From assembly GCA_016713535.1 (NCBI GenBank), contig JADJOY010000042.1, forward strand, positions 14,332 through 78,331: a DNA stretch of 64,000 bases, read 5' to 3'. Shown piece by piece: positions 16,946 through 26,173 of the stretch. The DNA is from JADJOY01 sp016713535 [NCBI: Deltaproteobacteria bacterium] (GTDB lineage Bacteria > JADJOY01). The notes under the pieces were generated by a model, which did no database searches, was not told where the DNA came from, and saw only the letters and a program-made list of their open reading frames with translations. Position 1 is the first letter of the stretch. Each line of letters begins with the position of its first letter. Position numbers and translations under genes: made by a program.

Positions 16946-19186
16946 TCAGTACGGCTCGGGCTCGGCGGCGACCTCGATCTCGGCGAGGCCAGCTCGGATG
17001 GACCGGACGAAACGCAGGACGCTCCCTTGGGTTTCCTCGAGCGGCTGAGCGACGGCGACGGGCTGCGTGAGTCGCGGAAAAGGATCCGAACCCGGGAACG
17101 GGAACCCTGGCTGGTACGACATCCGGCCTGCCTGGTTCTCGAGATTAGCACCGTGGGACGCGGGATTCTGCTGAACCAGCGCAGCGGTCGCGGTGCGCCC
17201 GTCGACCTGGCGATTGCCGCGTACCACGCTCGGAACGGCAGCCAGCCCGGGAACCGCCCGGGCGAACGGGCTGGCCTGGTCGAGACCGATCGCCCGCGCG
17301 AGCGCCTCGTTCGAGACGTTCGGCACGACCTCGTCCCCCATCGCCTCGATCAGCATCACGCTCTTGGGCGAGTTGCGCTCGAAGCCGCTCACCGTGAGCG
17401 GCTCGTTCACCAGGTGGGGCGCGAACGCGAGGGAGTCGCCAGCCTCGACGATGGTCTGCGCGACGTTGACGAATGGCATCCAGCGATCGGGATAGCCCTT
17501 CGTCAGGTCGAGACCGAACAGAGTCGCGATCAATGGGATGTTCTCGCCACCCTCGACCGGTGAGTTCACGAGGAGATAGTTCGCGAGACCACCGCCACCG
17601 ACGTTGAGGATCGCCCCCTCGACATACGGATCGACCGCGGCGAACAGCGCGCTCATGATGGCACCGAGGCTGTTGCCGACCACGGTCAGGTGGCTCGGGT
17701 CGAGTCGGGGGGACCCCGGCGCGATCGACAGATCGAGAGCCGGATTGCGAATCAACCGCACAAGCTCGAGGAGATCGACGGCGCTCTGGCGGAAGTTGTC
17801 GCGGATCGCGAGTAGATCGAGGAAGCCCTCGAAGAAGCCGACGGGCACCTGACTGCCGTCGACCTCGGCGAAGCCGTCTGGCCCGGGAGCGCCGGTGAAG
17901 TTGTGGATCGCGTCGGTCGTCTGGTAGCGAAGACCGTGGGCGACGGCGTCGATGCCCACGGTCGCGTACCCCTCGGCTGCGAAGGTGTTCGCGAGCCCGA
18001 ACATGGACTCGCGAGAGCCCCCGAGCCCGTGCTGGTAGATGACGACCGGGTAGCCGCTCGGCGGCGCTGGCGAGCGGGGCAAGACCACCGTCACGGGGAC
18101 GCGATCCTGGCGCTGACGCACGGGCTCGCCGTCGACGTCGACGAAGCGGTCGTCGTCGAACCTGGCCAGCACCACGCGCTCGGCCAGCCCTCGCGCGGGC
18201 GACTTGTACCAATCGCTGAGGAACGACGCGCTCACGACGGCGCCGATCGCGTCGTGGACCACGCCGCCAGGATTGTCCAGGCCGGCGCGAGGCGTCTCAG
18301 GCACTCCCAGGAGCTCGTCGAGCGCCTCGGGGGTCGAAAAGACGTGCGTGTAGAGCGGATCGGACGTGTCGAGGACCGGAGCCGGCCGGCGTTCGAGCTG
18401 GGCGCGCACGGCGGTGAGGTCACGCGCGGTGCGCTGGGTCGTGAAGACGGTGAGGCACGCGAGGTCGTCGATCGAGAGCCCGGTCTCGTCGAGAACCGTC
18501 GTCACGGCGTCCTCGTACCGCGACTGGATCCGATCGAGCGTGGTGTTCTTCGGATCGCGACGCTTGTCGACCGCGGTCAGGAAGTCGGGCGAAGGGGCGA
18601 CCGGTCCCATCGCACCGGTCTCCGGATGCGTCCCGCGAACGGCCCGGGTCACGACGGCGGCGTAGCGGGTGCTGGCCCGCAACGGAACTCCCGCCTCCGG
18701 TAACAGCGCGAGGGTGCGGGTCGACGGATCCCAGCGCAGCTCGATCGGATGCTTGGGGTGGGGACCGGCGTCACTCGACGCCTCCATCAAGAACACGCTC
18801 GCGCCACTCCCGATCGTGTCCAGGACGGTGGCCGGCAGGCTCGCCGGATCGATGTCTCCGTCGAAGCGGAAGTAGATCGCGGTGCTGAGGCCGAACCCGT
18901 CGAGCTGAGCGAGTCCCTGGCGCAGGACGTCGGAGAGCTGCGGCACGACTGCGTCGAGCCCCGCGACCGTGAGATGATCGAACCCATCCTCGTCGGGGAT
19001 CAAGAAGCCGTCGCTGGGGAAGGGGACGTCCGTGAAGTGCAGCTCGTCGCCGTCGGGTCGAACCGCGAACAGCGCCGTGGGACCCGGATCGGGCGCGACC
19101 GACCCGCCGCTCGAGCCACATGCGCTGGCGAGCGCTGCGGCGAGAACGAGCGGACGAAAGAACCTGACTTGGGGACTCGGGAGCAC
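16946..19186 (-). CDS. Secreted lipase/esterase-like lipoprotein
   Basis: A 746-residue lipoprotein. GTG 19186 gives a signal peptide with lipobox LASAC, followed by GSSGGS. The middle carries an alpha/beta hydrolase: the oxyanion region VVIYQHGLGGSRESM, the nucleophile motif VVGNSLGAIMS, and late candidates for Asp/His around EAMGDEVVPN. The N-terminal 250 residues (FPSDGFL, TRYAAVVTRAV) resemble the Big5-like region of Pla-1/Cef-type bacterial lipases. It is presumably anchored at the outer membrane and acts on lipids or esters outside the cell. It is divergent from the PEP-synthase-like gene, with 123 bp between starts. Confidence 0.5.
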   Translation of the reverse strand: MLPSPQVRFFRPLVLAAALASACGSSGGSVAPDPGPTALFAVRPDGDELHFTDVPFPSDGFLIPDEDGFDHLTVAGLDAVVPQLSDVLRQGLAQLDGFGLSTAIYFRFDGDIDPASLPATVLDTIGSGASVFLMEASSDAGPHPKHPIELRWDPSTRTLALLPEAGVPLRASTRYAAVVTRAVRGTHPETGAMGPVAPSPDFLTAVDKRRDPKNTTLDRIQSRYEDAVTTVLDETGLSIDDLACLTVFTTQRTARDLTAVRAQLERRPAPVLDTSDPLYTHVFSTPEALDELLGVPETPRAGLDNPGGVVHDAIGAVVSASFLSDWYKSPARGLAERVVLARFDDDRFVDVDGEPVRQRQDRVPVTVVLPRSPAPPSGYPVVIYQHGLGGSRESMFGLANTFAAEGYATVGIDAVAHGLRYQTTDAIHNFTGAPGPDGFAEVDGSQVPVGFFEGFLDLLAIRDNFRQSAVDLLELVRLIRNPALDLSIAPGSPRLDPSHLTVVGNSLGAIMSALFAAVDPYVEGAILNVGGGGLANYLLVNSPVEGGENIPLIATLFGLDLTKGYPDRWMPFVNVAQTIVEAGDSLAFAPHLVNEPLTVSGFERNSPKSVMLIEAMGDEVVPNVSNEALARAIGLDQASPFARAVPGLAAVPSVVRGNRQVDGRTATAALVQQNPASHGANLENQAGRMSYQPGFPFPGSDPFPRLTQPVAVAQPLEETQGSVLRFVRSIRAGLAEIEVAAEPEPY

Positions 19187-19309
19187 GGTAACCTCGAGGA
19201 AGAGCTCACGACGTTCGAGCGATTCTACAGAAGATCCCGGCTCTTCGGCTTGCAGCAGTGCAACACGGTCGGTAACTTTCGGCCCTTTTCGCTCCGGGGG
19301 CACCCCAAC

Positions 19310-21802
19310 GTGAGCAACGACCCCTTCCGTCACGTCCGCTGGCTCGAGCAGGTTTCCCGCGCCGATCTCGAATCGGTGGGCGCCAAGGCCGCCTGCCTCG
19401 GTGAGCTGGCGGCCGGTGGGCTGGCGGTGCCGCGGGGCTTCGTGATCCCGGCCGAGTCCCTCGGGCTGCGCGGGGGCGGAGGAACCGCGGGTCTCGCCGA
19501 GGACCTGATCGTCGAGATCCGCGCAGCCTACGACGAGCTGCTCCGGCGAACCGGCCGGGCGGCGGTCGCCGTGCGCTCCTCGGGCGTCCTGGAGGACCGG
19601 GAGTCCGCATCCTTCGCGGGCATCTACCGGACGCTCCTCAACGTGAGTGGCGGCGACGAGGTCGTACGGGCGGTCTTCGAATGCCTGCGGTCGTCTCTCG
19701 ACGAAGGCGTCGATCGATACCGGCGCGCACGTGGCCTCGAGGATGACGGTGCCCGCCTCTCGGTCTTGGTCCAGGACCTGGTGGGCGCGGACGTCGCCGG
19801 GGTCGCCTTCACGCTGGATCCGCTCACCGGCGAGGCGGATCGCATCGTCGTGGACTCGACGTTCGGGCTCGGCGCCGCCGTGGTCTCGGGCGCAGTGGTG
19901 CCGGATCACTTCGTCGTGTCGCGCTCGAGCGGCGAGCTCCTCGACGTGCGGCTGGCGTTCAAGGACCGCCAGATGCGCGCCAGCAAGGAGGGCCAGGGCA
20001 CCGAGACGGTCCGCATCAGTCACCAGAAGGCGAACACTCCGAGCCTCAATCGCGAGGAGCTGCGCGAGCTCTGCCGGATCGCGCTCGAGGCCGAGCGCCT
20101 CATGGGTGCGCCTCAAGACGTCGAATGGGCGCGCGCCCGCGGGCAGTTCTTCGTGCTCCAGAGCCGCCCGGTCACGACCCAGACGCGCGAGCTCGCGAGC
20201 GACGATCGCGACGCCGCCGAGGTCGAGACCGGGCTCACGACCGCGCTGCTCGACGAGCTCGTGCCGACACCGCTGGCGCGCTTCGCTGCCAGCTTCGTCG
20301 AGCCCGTCGCCATCGGTGGCGTCGACCAGGCCAGCCGCTGGCGACGGGTGCCGATCGCGCGTGGCACGGCGATCCTGGGCCGCGGAGCGCCGCGCTGGTC
20401 GGCCGCTCCACTGGAAGCGATGGCGAGAGACCTGCCGAGCCCGTTCGATCAAGGACTCGATGCGCGAATCCGCAGCGTCGGCCGTTCGCCTTCCCCTCTC
20501 GAACGGGTGGGTGTGAGCGCGGCGCTGCGGAGTCGTGCCAAGGAGGTGTCGGATCTCGCGGTGCGCGTCGAGTCGTTCTTCTGGTGGCAGGGGATGGTCG
20601 ACCTCGAGGGCATCTCGGCCAAGAAGGCCACCGAGAGCCTGCGCGAGTTCCAGGATCGCCTCACGGCCGTGCTCGCGCGACGCATCGACGCCGTGTACCA
20701 GGCGTCCGCCATCGTGGGGCGGCTGGGCGCCCGCCTGGACGCGATCCCGACCTTGAGTGACCGCGAGCGCGCCGACGCGTGGCTGGGCGTTCGCGACCAC
20801 ACTCTCGGCCGCTTCCTCACCCGGTTCGTCGAGATCGCACACCTGGCCACGGAGGCTCCGAAGCTCGCCGCGATCCTTCGCGGCGAAGCGATCGAGGTGC
20901 TGCCGCGGCTCGAGCGCGAATGGTCCGGCACCGCGCGTCGCATGCGCTCCGCGGTCAAGGAGGTCCTACGCGACTACGGCCATTGGTCCTTCAGCGACCT
21001 CGACGTGTCGATGCCGTCGTGGCGAGAGGACCCGACCCCCCTGATCGCCCTGATGGGCAACTACCTCGAGCTCGACCCGCTCGCTTTTCCGACGGCGCGC
21101 ATGGCGCGCGCGGTGGAGCGCGGGGGGACGGCACGGAGACAGGCGCTGGATGGTGTCTCGACCCTGCGGCGACCCGGACTGTCGCGCCTCTTCGAGCGCC
21201 ACGCGGACGCGATGCGTCAGCTGATCGAACTCCAGGATCACCTCTCTCGCGTCACCGACCGGACCCGCGTCTACGTGTCGGCGCTCGGCAGCCGACTCAC
21301 CGCGGACGGCCGCCTCGCGGCCGTCAACGAGATCCACTGGCTGGGTTTCGACGAGGTCGGAAAGATCGGGGAGGCGTCCGCCGGCGAGAGCGTTCGCCGC
21401 CGGGTCCCGGCACCGGTGGTACCGGTCTCACCGTCGGTCGACTCCCGGCCACTACCGCGACGAGGGAAGGGGGCATCACCCGGCAAGGGGCAGGGCCCGC
21501 TCCGTCGCATCGCGAGCCCCGCCGACCTCAAGCGCTTGGCACCCGGGGACGTTGCATGGACCCCGTGCCCCGGCCGTGTGTGGATCCCGTATCTGCCCTT
21601 GCTCGCCGGGCTGGTGGTCGAGGCTGGCGCGCCGCTCGCGCTCGGCGTCGTCGGCGCCAGGGAGCTCGACCTCCCGACCGTGATCGGCGCCGGAGCGGCC
21701 CCAGCGGACATCGCCGAAGGGACCTTGGTGGCGATCGACGGCCTGACGGGAGAGGTCGGTCTCGCCGGTCAGGCGGCGCGGGTGGTGCAAGCGTTGCCGT
21801 GA
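19310..21802 (+). CDS. PEP synthase/PPDK-like protein lacking the phospho-histidine
   Basis: An 830-residue protein with the nucleotide-binding part of the pyruvate-phosphate dikinase family: VGAKAACLGELAAGG, PRGFVIPAE, VAVRSSGVLEDRESASFAGIY, VQDLVGADVAGVAFTLDP, and VEWARARGQFFVLQSRPV. It then has a helical middle (about residues 320-690) and a C-terminal swivelling domain that reads GAPLALGVVGARELDLPTVIG. Normal family members have GGxxSHG at the first part; here the catalytic Ser-His is Ala-Leu. There is no TIM-barrel pyruvate-binding domain. The layout matches the PPDK_N plus PEP-utilisers type (as in rifampin phosphotransferase) but without the His needed to pass on phosphate. GTG 19310 follows CCGGGGG. 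Function unknown; ATP binding is likely. Confidence 0.5.
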   Translation: MSNDPFRHVRWLEQVSRADLESVGAKAACLGELAAGGLAVPRGFVIPAESLGLRGGGGTAGLAEDLIVEIRAAYDELLRRTGRAAVAVRSSGVLEDRESASFAGIYRTLLNVSGGDEVVRAVFECLRSSLDEGVDRYRRARGLEDDGARLSVLVQDLVGADVAGVAFTLDPLTGEADRIVVDSTFGLGAAVVSGAVVPDHFVVSRSSGELLDVRLAFKDRQMRASKEGQGTETVRISHQKANTPSLNREELRELCRIALEAERLMGAPQDVEWARARGQFFVLQSRPVTTQTRELASDDRDAAEVETGLTTALLDELVPTPLARFAASFVEPVAIGGVDQASRWRRVPIARGTAILGRGAPRWSAAPLEAMARDLPSPFDQGLDARIRSVGRSPSPLERVGVSAALRSRAKEVSDLAVRVESFFWWQGMVDLEGISAKKATESLREFQDRLTAVLARRIDAVYQASAIVGRLGARLDAIPTLSDRERADAWLGVRDHTLGRFLTRFVEIAHLATEAPKLAAILRGEAIEVLPRLEREWSGTARRMRSAVKEVLRDYGHWSFSDLDVSMPSWREDPTPLIALMGNYLELDPLAFPTARMARAVERGGTARRQALDGVSTLRRPGLSRLFERHADAMRQLIELQDHLSRVTDRTRVYVSALGSRLTADGRLAAVNEIHWLGFDEVGKIGEASAGESVRRRVPAPVVPVSPSVDSRPLPRRGKGASPGKGQGPLRRIASPADLKRLAPGDVAWTPCPGRVWIPYLPLLAGLVVEAGAPLALGVVGARELDLPTVIGAGAAPADIAEGTLVAIDGLTGEVGLAGQAARVVQALP

Positions 21803-21835
21803 CCGCGACGGGCTCGGCCCCGGCGCGCATCCGGC

Positions 21836-22419
21836 TCAGGTCTTGGCGGTCTTCCTCTTGTTGCTGGCACCCTTGGGGCTGGCCTTGGCCTGCGGGTTCG
21901 CATCCAGGAATTTCTGCACTCCGATGGTCGCGTTCTTGAGGGTCGGGCCAATCAGGCTGGCCACGAAGCGTTCGATCTCGGCGCCGACCTTCTTCTTGAG
22001 CAGGCCTGGAACCATCGGCAGATCCATCACACGGATCTCCAGGTTGCCTTCGATGCGCACCTCGGTGGCCCCTTAGCCGCTGGCGCTGAAACGGGTCGTG
22101 CCGTAGCACTTCACGCTCTCGCGGAAAAAAAACGTCTCGAGCTTCCACGTCGCGGTTCGGTTCGCATCGTCCCACGTGGCATCGTCGCGCCACGACAACA
22201 TGTCGGGTTTCACGAACGAGCGCGCGACCGGCGGGATCTCCCCGACCGCATACCAGTGGTTGACGAGGTGAACCTTCCCCTTGCCGAGCATCTCGCGCTT
22301 TCGACGACGATCCGGTCGACGTTGCGGATGTACTCGGTGATCTCGGGCATTCGATCCCGGAACGTCTCGTAGACCTCGTCGACCGGGTGGTTCACGACGT
22401 CGGTGGAGCGGATCTCCAT
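21836..22419 (-). pseudogene. START/DUF2505-like lipid-binding protein, broken
   Basis: Reconstructed 194-codon gene. MEIRSTDVVNHPVDEVYETF, HLVNHWYAVGEIPPVARSF and the long C-terminal helix VGAEIERFVASLIGPTLKNA fit the SRPBCC/START superfamily, closest in pattern to DUF2505. It carries a single-base frameshift near 22301 (VESA to EMLGKGKV) and, unlike other split genes in this window, an in-frame TAA at 22073-22075 with the same frame continuing as GATEVRIEGNLEIRV. The C-terminus is Lys/Ala-rich. The frameshift could be a sequencing artefact; the stop needs a substitution or two compensating indels, so real decay is possible. It faces the PEP-synthase-like gene tail to tail. Confidence 0.5.
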
Positions 22420-22826
22420 GAGCGGCCTCGCCTGGGGGTACGGGAAAGTGCGGCGGCAAACGGGCGGCGGATCGTAGGAAGGCGCCTGTGGGCGCGTCAA
22501 GCGTCGCGGTGAGCGAGACGCCCGGTGCGCGGGTACTCCTCGCAGCGCGAGAGGCGCCCCACGCCAGCGGGGTCTCGGCGTCCGTGCAACGGCGACGCGC
22601 GAGCCGCCAACCCCTCGACAGTTGACAACACCATCCTCCGTCATTATCTCCACGCCACGAGAAAGTCCCGAGAATTCGGGCATTTCGCCACGCGGCGCGT
22701 CCGGCTCGCGCGACGGCGACCGCGTATGCTCCCATCCGGGAGCCGCCGCAAGTCGTCGGCTGACACGTGTCCGACCGACTGCCGAGCCCCACGTCACTCC
22801 ATCCCTGCAAGCGAGAGTCACCACCC
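22420..22826. other. 407-bp intergenic region upstream of dnaJ
   Basis: No coding sequence is supported here. The right half holds the promoter-like pair at 22622-22650 and a lower-GC stretch after it. No CIRCE element (TTAGCACTC-N9-GAGTGCTAA) is present. Confidence 0.5.
22622..22650 (+). promoter_or_regulatory. Sigma-70-type promoter upstream of dnaJ
   Basis: TTGACA (22622-22627), a 17-bp spacer and TATCTC (22645-22650). The -35 is a perfect consensus in otherwise GC-rich DNA, and the next gene on this strand is dnaJ, giving a leader of about 170 nt. Confidence 0.5.
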
Positions 22827-23957
22827 GTGGCCACGAAGCGTGACTACTACGAAGTACTCGGTGTTCCGCGGGACGCCGACGACAACACGATCAAGAAGGC
22901 CTATCGCAAACTCGCCCTCGAGAACCATCCAGACCGCCGTCCTGACGACCCCGAGGCGGAGGAGCGGTTCAAAGAGGCCGCCGAGGCCTACGAGGTGCTG
23001 CGCGACGCCGAGAAGCGACGGCTCTACGACTCGTACGGCCACGACGGGGTGCGCGGGTCTGGATTCCAGGGTTTCCGTAGCTACGACGACATATTCGCGC
23101 ACTTCGGCGACGTGTTCGGCTTCGGCGACGTGCTCGGTGATCTGTTCGGCGGCGGCCGCCGCCGCGATCCCAACCGCCCACGTCGGGGCGAGGACCTGAG
23201 CACGCAGATCGCCATCGAGTTCCGCGAGGCTGCGCGCGGCTGCTCCAAGGAGATCGAGGTCGAACGAGTCATCGACTGCAAGGCGTGCGAAGCGTCCGGG
23301 TGTGCGCCCGGGTCGCGGCCGGAGACGTGCCCGACCTGTCGCGGTACAGGCCAGGCGAGCATGTCGCGCGGCCCCTTCCTCATGACCACGACTTGCCCCA
23401 CTTGCCAGGGGCGTGGCCGCCGGATCACCAAGCCATGCGAAGAGTGCCGCGGTGCCGGACGCGTGCGTCAACACGAGACGCTCAAGGTCGAGATCCCGGC
23501 CGGCATCGAGAGCGGGATGCAGCTCCGGCTCACCGGAAAGGGCGGGACCGGCGTCCGCGGCGGTCCGCCGGGCGATCTCTACGTCGGGATCGGCGTCCAC
23601 GACGATCCCGTTTTTTCACGCGGGGCGGAGCACCTGTTGATCGAATTGGACGTTCCGTTCGTCCAATGTGCGCTGGGAGGCGAGGTTCAGGTGCCGACGC
23701 TCGACGAGCCCACCACCCTCAAGGTCCCCGCGGGCACCCAGGCCGGGGCCGTGTTCCGGGTCGAAGGGCAGGGGCTCGCGCGACTTCGCGGCCGCGGGCG
23801 CGGTGATCTCGTGGTCCGCGTTCGTATCCCGGTGCCCACCAAGCTCAGCTCCAAGGAGAAGGCTTTGCTGAAGGATCTCGCGGCGGAGGAAGGCTTGGCG
23901 GTGGGCAGCGGGAAACGTGGACTGGTGGACCGGATTCGCGAGAACCTGAACGGCTGA
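22827..23957 (+). CDS. dnaJ: Chaperone protein DnaJ (type I Hsp40)
   Basis: A 376-residue DnaJ, co-chaperone that stimulates DnaK ATPase and holds unfolded clients. The J domain is [19 protein letters not shown] with the HPD motif in LENHPDRR; a Gly/Phe-rich segment follows ([19 protein letters not shown]). The zinc-finger domain has all four CxxCxG-type repeats ([32 protein letters not shown]), and the C-terminal substrate domains include [15 protein letters not shown]. The start is GTG 22827 ([12 protein letters not shown]), which matches the family N-terminus; extra upstream codons do not. No dnaK or grpE is adjacent. It is followed 119 bp later by degP, suggesting a protein-quality cluster. 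Confidence 0.5.
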   Translation: MATKRDYYEVLGVPRDADDNTIKKAYRKLALENHPDRRPDDPEAEERFKEAAEAYEVLRDAEKRRLYDSYGHDGVRGSGFQGFRSYDDIFAHFGDVFGFGDVLGDLFGGGRRRDPNRPRRGEDLSTQIAIEFREAARGCSKEIEVERVIDCKACEASGCAPGSRPETCPTCRGTGQASMSRGPFLMTTTCPTCQGRGRRITKPCEECRGAGRVRQHETLKVEIPAGIESGMQLRLTGKGGTGVRGGPPGDLYVGIGVHDDPVFSRGAEHLLIELDVPFVQCALGGEVQVPTLDEPTTLKVPAGTQAGAVFRVEGQGLARLRGRGRGDLVVRVRIPVPTKLSSKEKALLKDLAAEEGLAVGSGKRGLVDRIRENLNG

Positions 23958-24076
23958 TGATGCCGCATCGTGAGCGTGCTCGAGCGCCCGGGGTCGACCC
24001 GCCGCCGCTACGGGGCCGCTCGAGGAGCGTGGTCGTGTGAGGCTCGGACTCGCGCGCACGCCGAGGAGATGGACTG

Positions 24077-25628
24077 GTGAACGGACGACGTGAAGAGAGT
24101 TCCACGGTGACGGGCGCGCGCCCTGGACCTGGGCGCGCGCTCTTGTGGCTGGCGATCGGGATGGTGGTCGGTGGCGTTGGGGCGGCCGGGTGTCGAAGGC
24201 GTTCTTCGGCAAGGACCCGAGCCCAAGCCACAGGACGCGCCGGCAGCGAGCGCCAGCTCTACCGCGCCTCGAGCGCCGGGGATGTTCCCCGTCAGCTTCG
24301 CGGACCTCTACGACCATCAGAAGCGCGCAGTGGTGAACCTGAGCACCACCAAGGTGATCCACCACCCGCCCGTGGGGCGCGGACGCCCCGAGCTACGCGA
24401 CTTCTTCGGCGACAACGACGAGTTCTGGAAGTTCTTCGGCGCTCCCGACGGCGAGAACCTCAAGCAGCGCAGCCTCGGCTCCGGGTTCGTGATCGACAAG
24501 GACGGAGACATCATCACCAACAGCCACGTCGTGAAAGGCGCGGACGAGGTGCTCGTCAAGTTCCAGGACGGCCACGAGGAGAAGGCGAAGATCGTCGGCA
24601 CCGACGAGAAGACCGACGTGGCGCTCATCAAGGTCGACTCCCCGAAAGGCGACCTTCCTCACGTCGAGCTGGGTGACTCGGACGCGGTCCGGATCGGCGA
24701 CTGGGTCATCGCCATCGGCAACCCGTTCGGCCTCGAGCACACGATGACCGCCGGCATCGTCTCCGCGAAGGAGCGCGCCATCGGCACCGGGCCGTACGAC
24801 GACTTCATCCAGACCGATGCGTCGATCAACCCGGGCAACTCCGGGGGACCGCTGTTCGACATCGATGGCCGCGTGATCGGGATCAACACGGCCATCACCG
24901 CGACCGGCAGCGGGATCGGCTTCGCGGTGCCGATCAACATGGCGAAGCAGGTGGTCGAGGAGCTCAAGTCGTCCGGCAAGGTCACGCGTGGCTGGCTCGG
25001 AGTGAAGATCCAGGACGTGAATGCCGATCTCGCCAAGTCCCTCGGTCTCGAATCCTCGGGCGGCGCGCTGATCGCGGAAGTGGTGAACGACGGCCCCGCC
25101 GCCAAGGCTGGGCTCAAGCGCGGCGATGTCGTGGTCGAGTTCGACGGCAAGAAGATCTCTTCGATTCGCGAGCTGACGCGGACCGTCGCGTCGGTGGACC
25201 CCGGCAAGAAAGTCGCGATGGAGGTCCTCCGGACCGATCGGGGGAAGGGGGAGACCTCGAAGGGCAAGCCCGAGAAGCTCCGGGTCGACGTCGAGGTCGG
25301 GACGTACCCGGCCGACGAAGCCGTCGCTGCTGGGCGTGACGGCGAAAGTCAGGTGCTCGGGTTGGAGGTTCAGGCGCTGTCCAGCAAGCTGGCGGAGCAG
25401 CTCGGCACGGACGACCTCAAGGGCGTCGTCGTGACGCAAGCACGCGGTCCGGCGGCCGAAGCCGGGATCCAGCGCGGCGACATCGTCCGGGAAGTGAATC
25501 GCAATTCGGTCGAGACGGTCGACGACTTCGCCAGCGCCATCAAGGAGCTCGAGAAGGACCAGCCTGCGTTGCTGCTCATCGAGCGAAAGGGCTCGACGCT
25601 GTTCGTGACGGTGAAGCCGCAGAACTGA
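24077..25628 (+). CDS. degP: Periplasmic serine protease DegP/HtrA (two frameshifts at N-terminus)
   Basis: S1C protease/chaperone of about 517 residues. GTG 24077 follows GAGGAGAT and gives a short cytoplasmic stretch, then a membrane anchor or signal ALLWLAIGMVVGGVGAA. The catalytic triad is His in TNSHVVKGADE, Asp in DVALIKV and Ser in GNSGGPLF. Two PDZ domains follow (WLGVKIQDVNADLAKSL; then VLGLEVQALSSKLAEQL with PAAEAGIQRGD). Between anchor and protease domain two single-base deletions are inferred, in GGG near 24191 and CCC near 24222; repairing both gives a continuous KDPEPKPQDAPAA linker. It degrades or refolds misfolded envelope proteins. Location after dnaJ suggests shared stress response, but no sigma-E type promoter is obvious. 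Confidence 0.5.
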
Positions 25629-25748
25629 GCAGTCGTGCCTCCGGGCACGACATCCACGAGAACACACGAGGAACACCCTGGCCGCGCCGAGCGCCGGCCG
25701 GGATACACGAGGCCGGCCGCCAACACGTGCACCGGCCGAGGAGGTTCG

Positions 25749-25994
25749 ATGGCCCGCATCACCGTCGACGATTGCCTGCGCGAGGTTCCGAATCGGTTTC
25801 ACCTCGTTCACACGGCGTCCGCTCGTACCAAGCAGCTCCTCTCCGGGTCGAAGCCACGTGTGGCGCCGCGCCGGGAGAAGCCGATCGTGGTGGCGCTGCG
25901 GGAGATCGCTGCGCGCAAGGTCCACCTGAAGCTCGTGGAGCGCGAGGAACCGAAGCCTGCCGTTCCCGAGGAGCTGCTCAGCGGCGGGGCTTGA
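25749..25994 (+). CDS. rpoZ: DNA-directed RNA polymerase omega subunit
   Basis: An 81-residue omega subunit, which binds the C-terminus of beta' and helps assemble RNA polymerase. MARITVDDCLREVPNRFHLV, the Arg/Lys segment ASARTKQLLSG and KPIVVALREIAARKV are the conserved Rpb6/omega signature. The ATG has a strong GAGGAGG ribosome site. In many proteobacteria rpoZ sits between gmk and spoT; here it stands alone between degP and a lipoprotein gene. Confidence 0.5.
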   Translation: MARITVDDCLREVPNRFHLVHTASARTKQLLSGSKPRVAPRREKPIVVALREIAARKVHLKLVEREEPKPAVPEELLSGGA

Positions 25995-26173
25995 ACCCCG
26001 AGCCCCCCGAGATCGCGGGGGTACCGACGAACGCCGGCGTCCGGGTGCGCATAGCGCCCGGGCGCCGTCGCCGTTTCGTGAGGTACGTTGCCCGAAAACG
26101 AGCGATGATGGGTGCGGAGAACCGGGCGCTTCGAAGGAGTGCCGCGGATCGCTACGTTCGAGGAGGGCTCCAG

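Noticed and set aside
22420-22826. CIRCE-type heat-shock element before dnaJ
   Set aside because: No TTAGCACTC-N9-GAGTGCTAA or close variant found. Only a sigma-70-type promoter is supported.
26004-26021. Hairpin CCCCCG-AGATCG-CGGGGG after rpoZ as a terminator
   Set aside because: Only a 6-bp stem and no T tract; not enough in GC-rich DNA to call.
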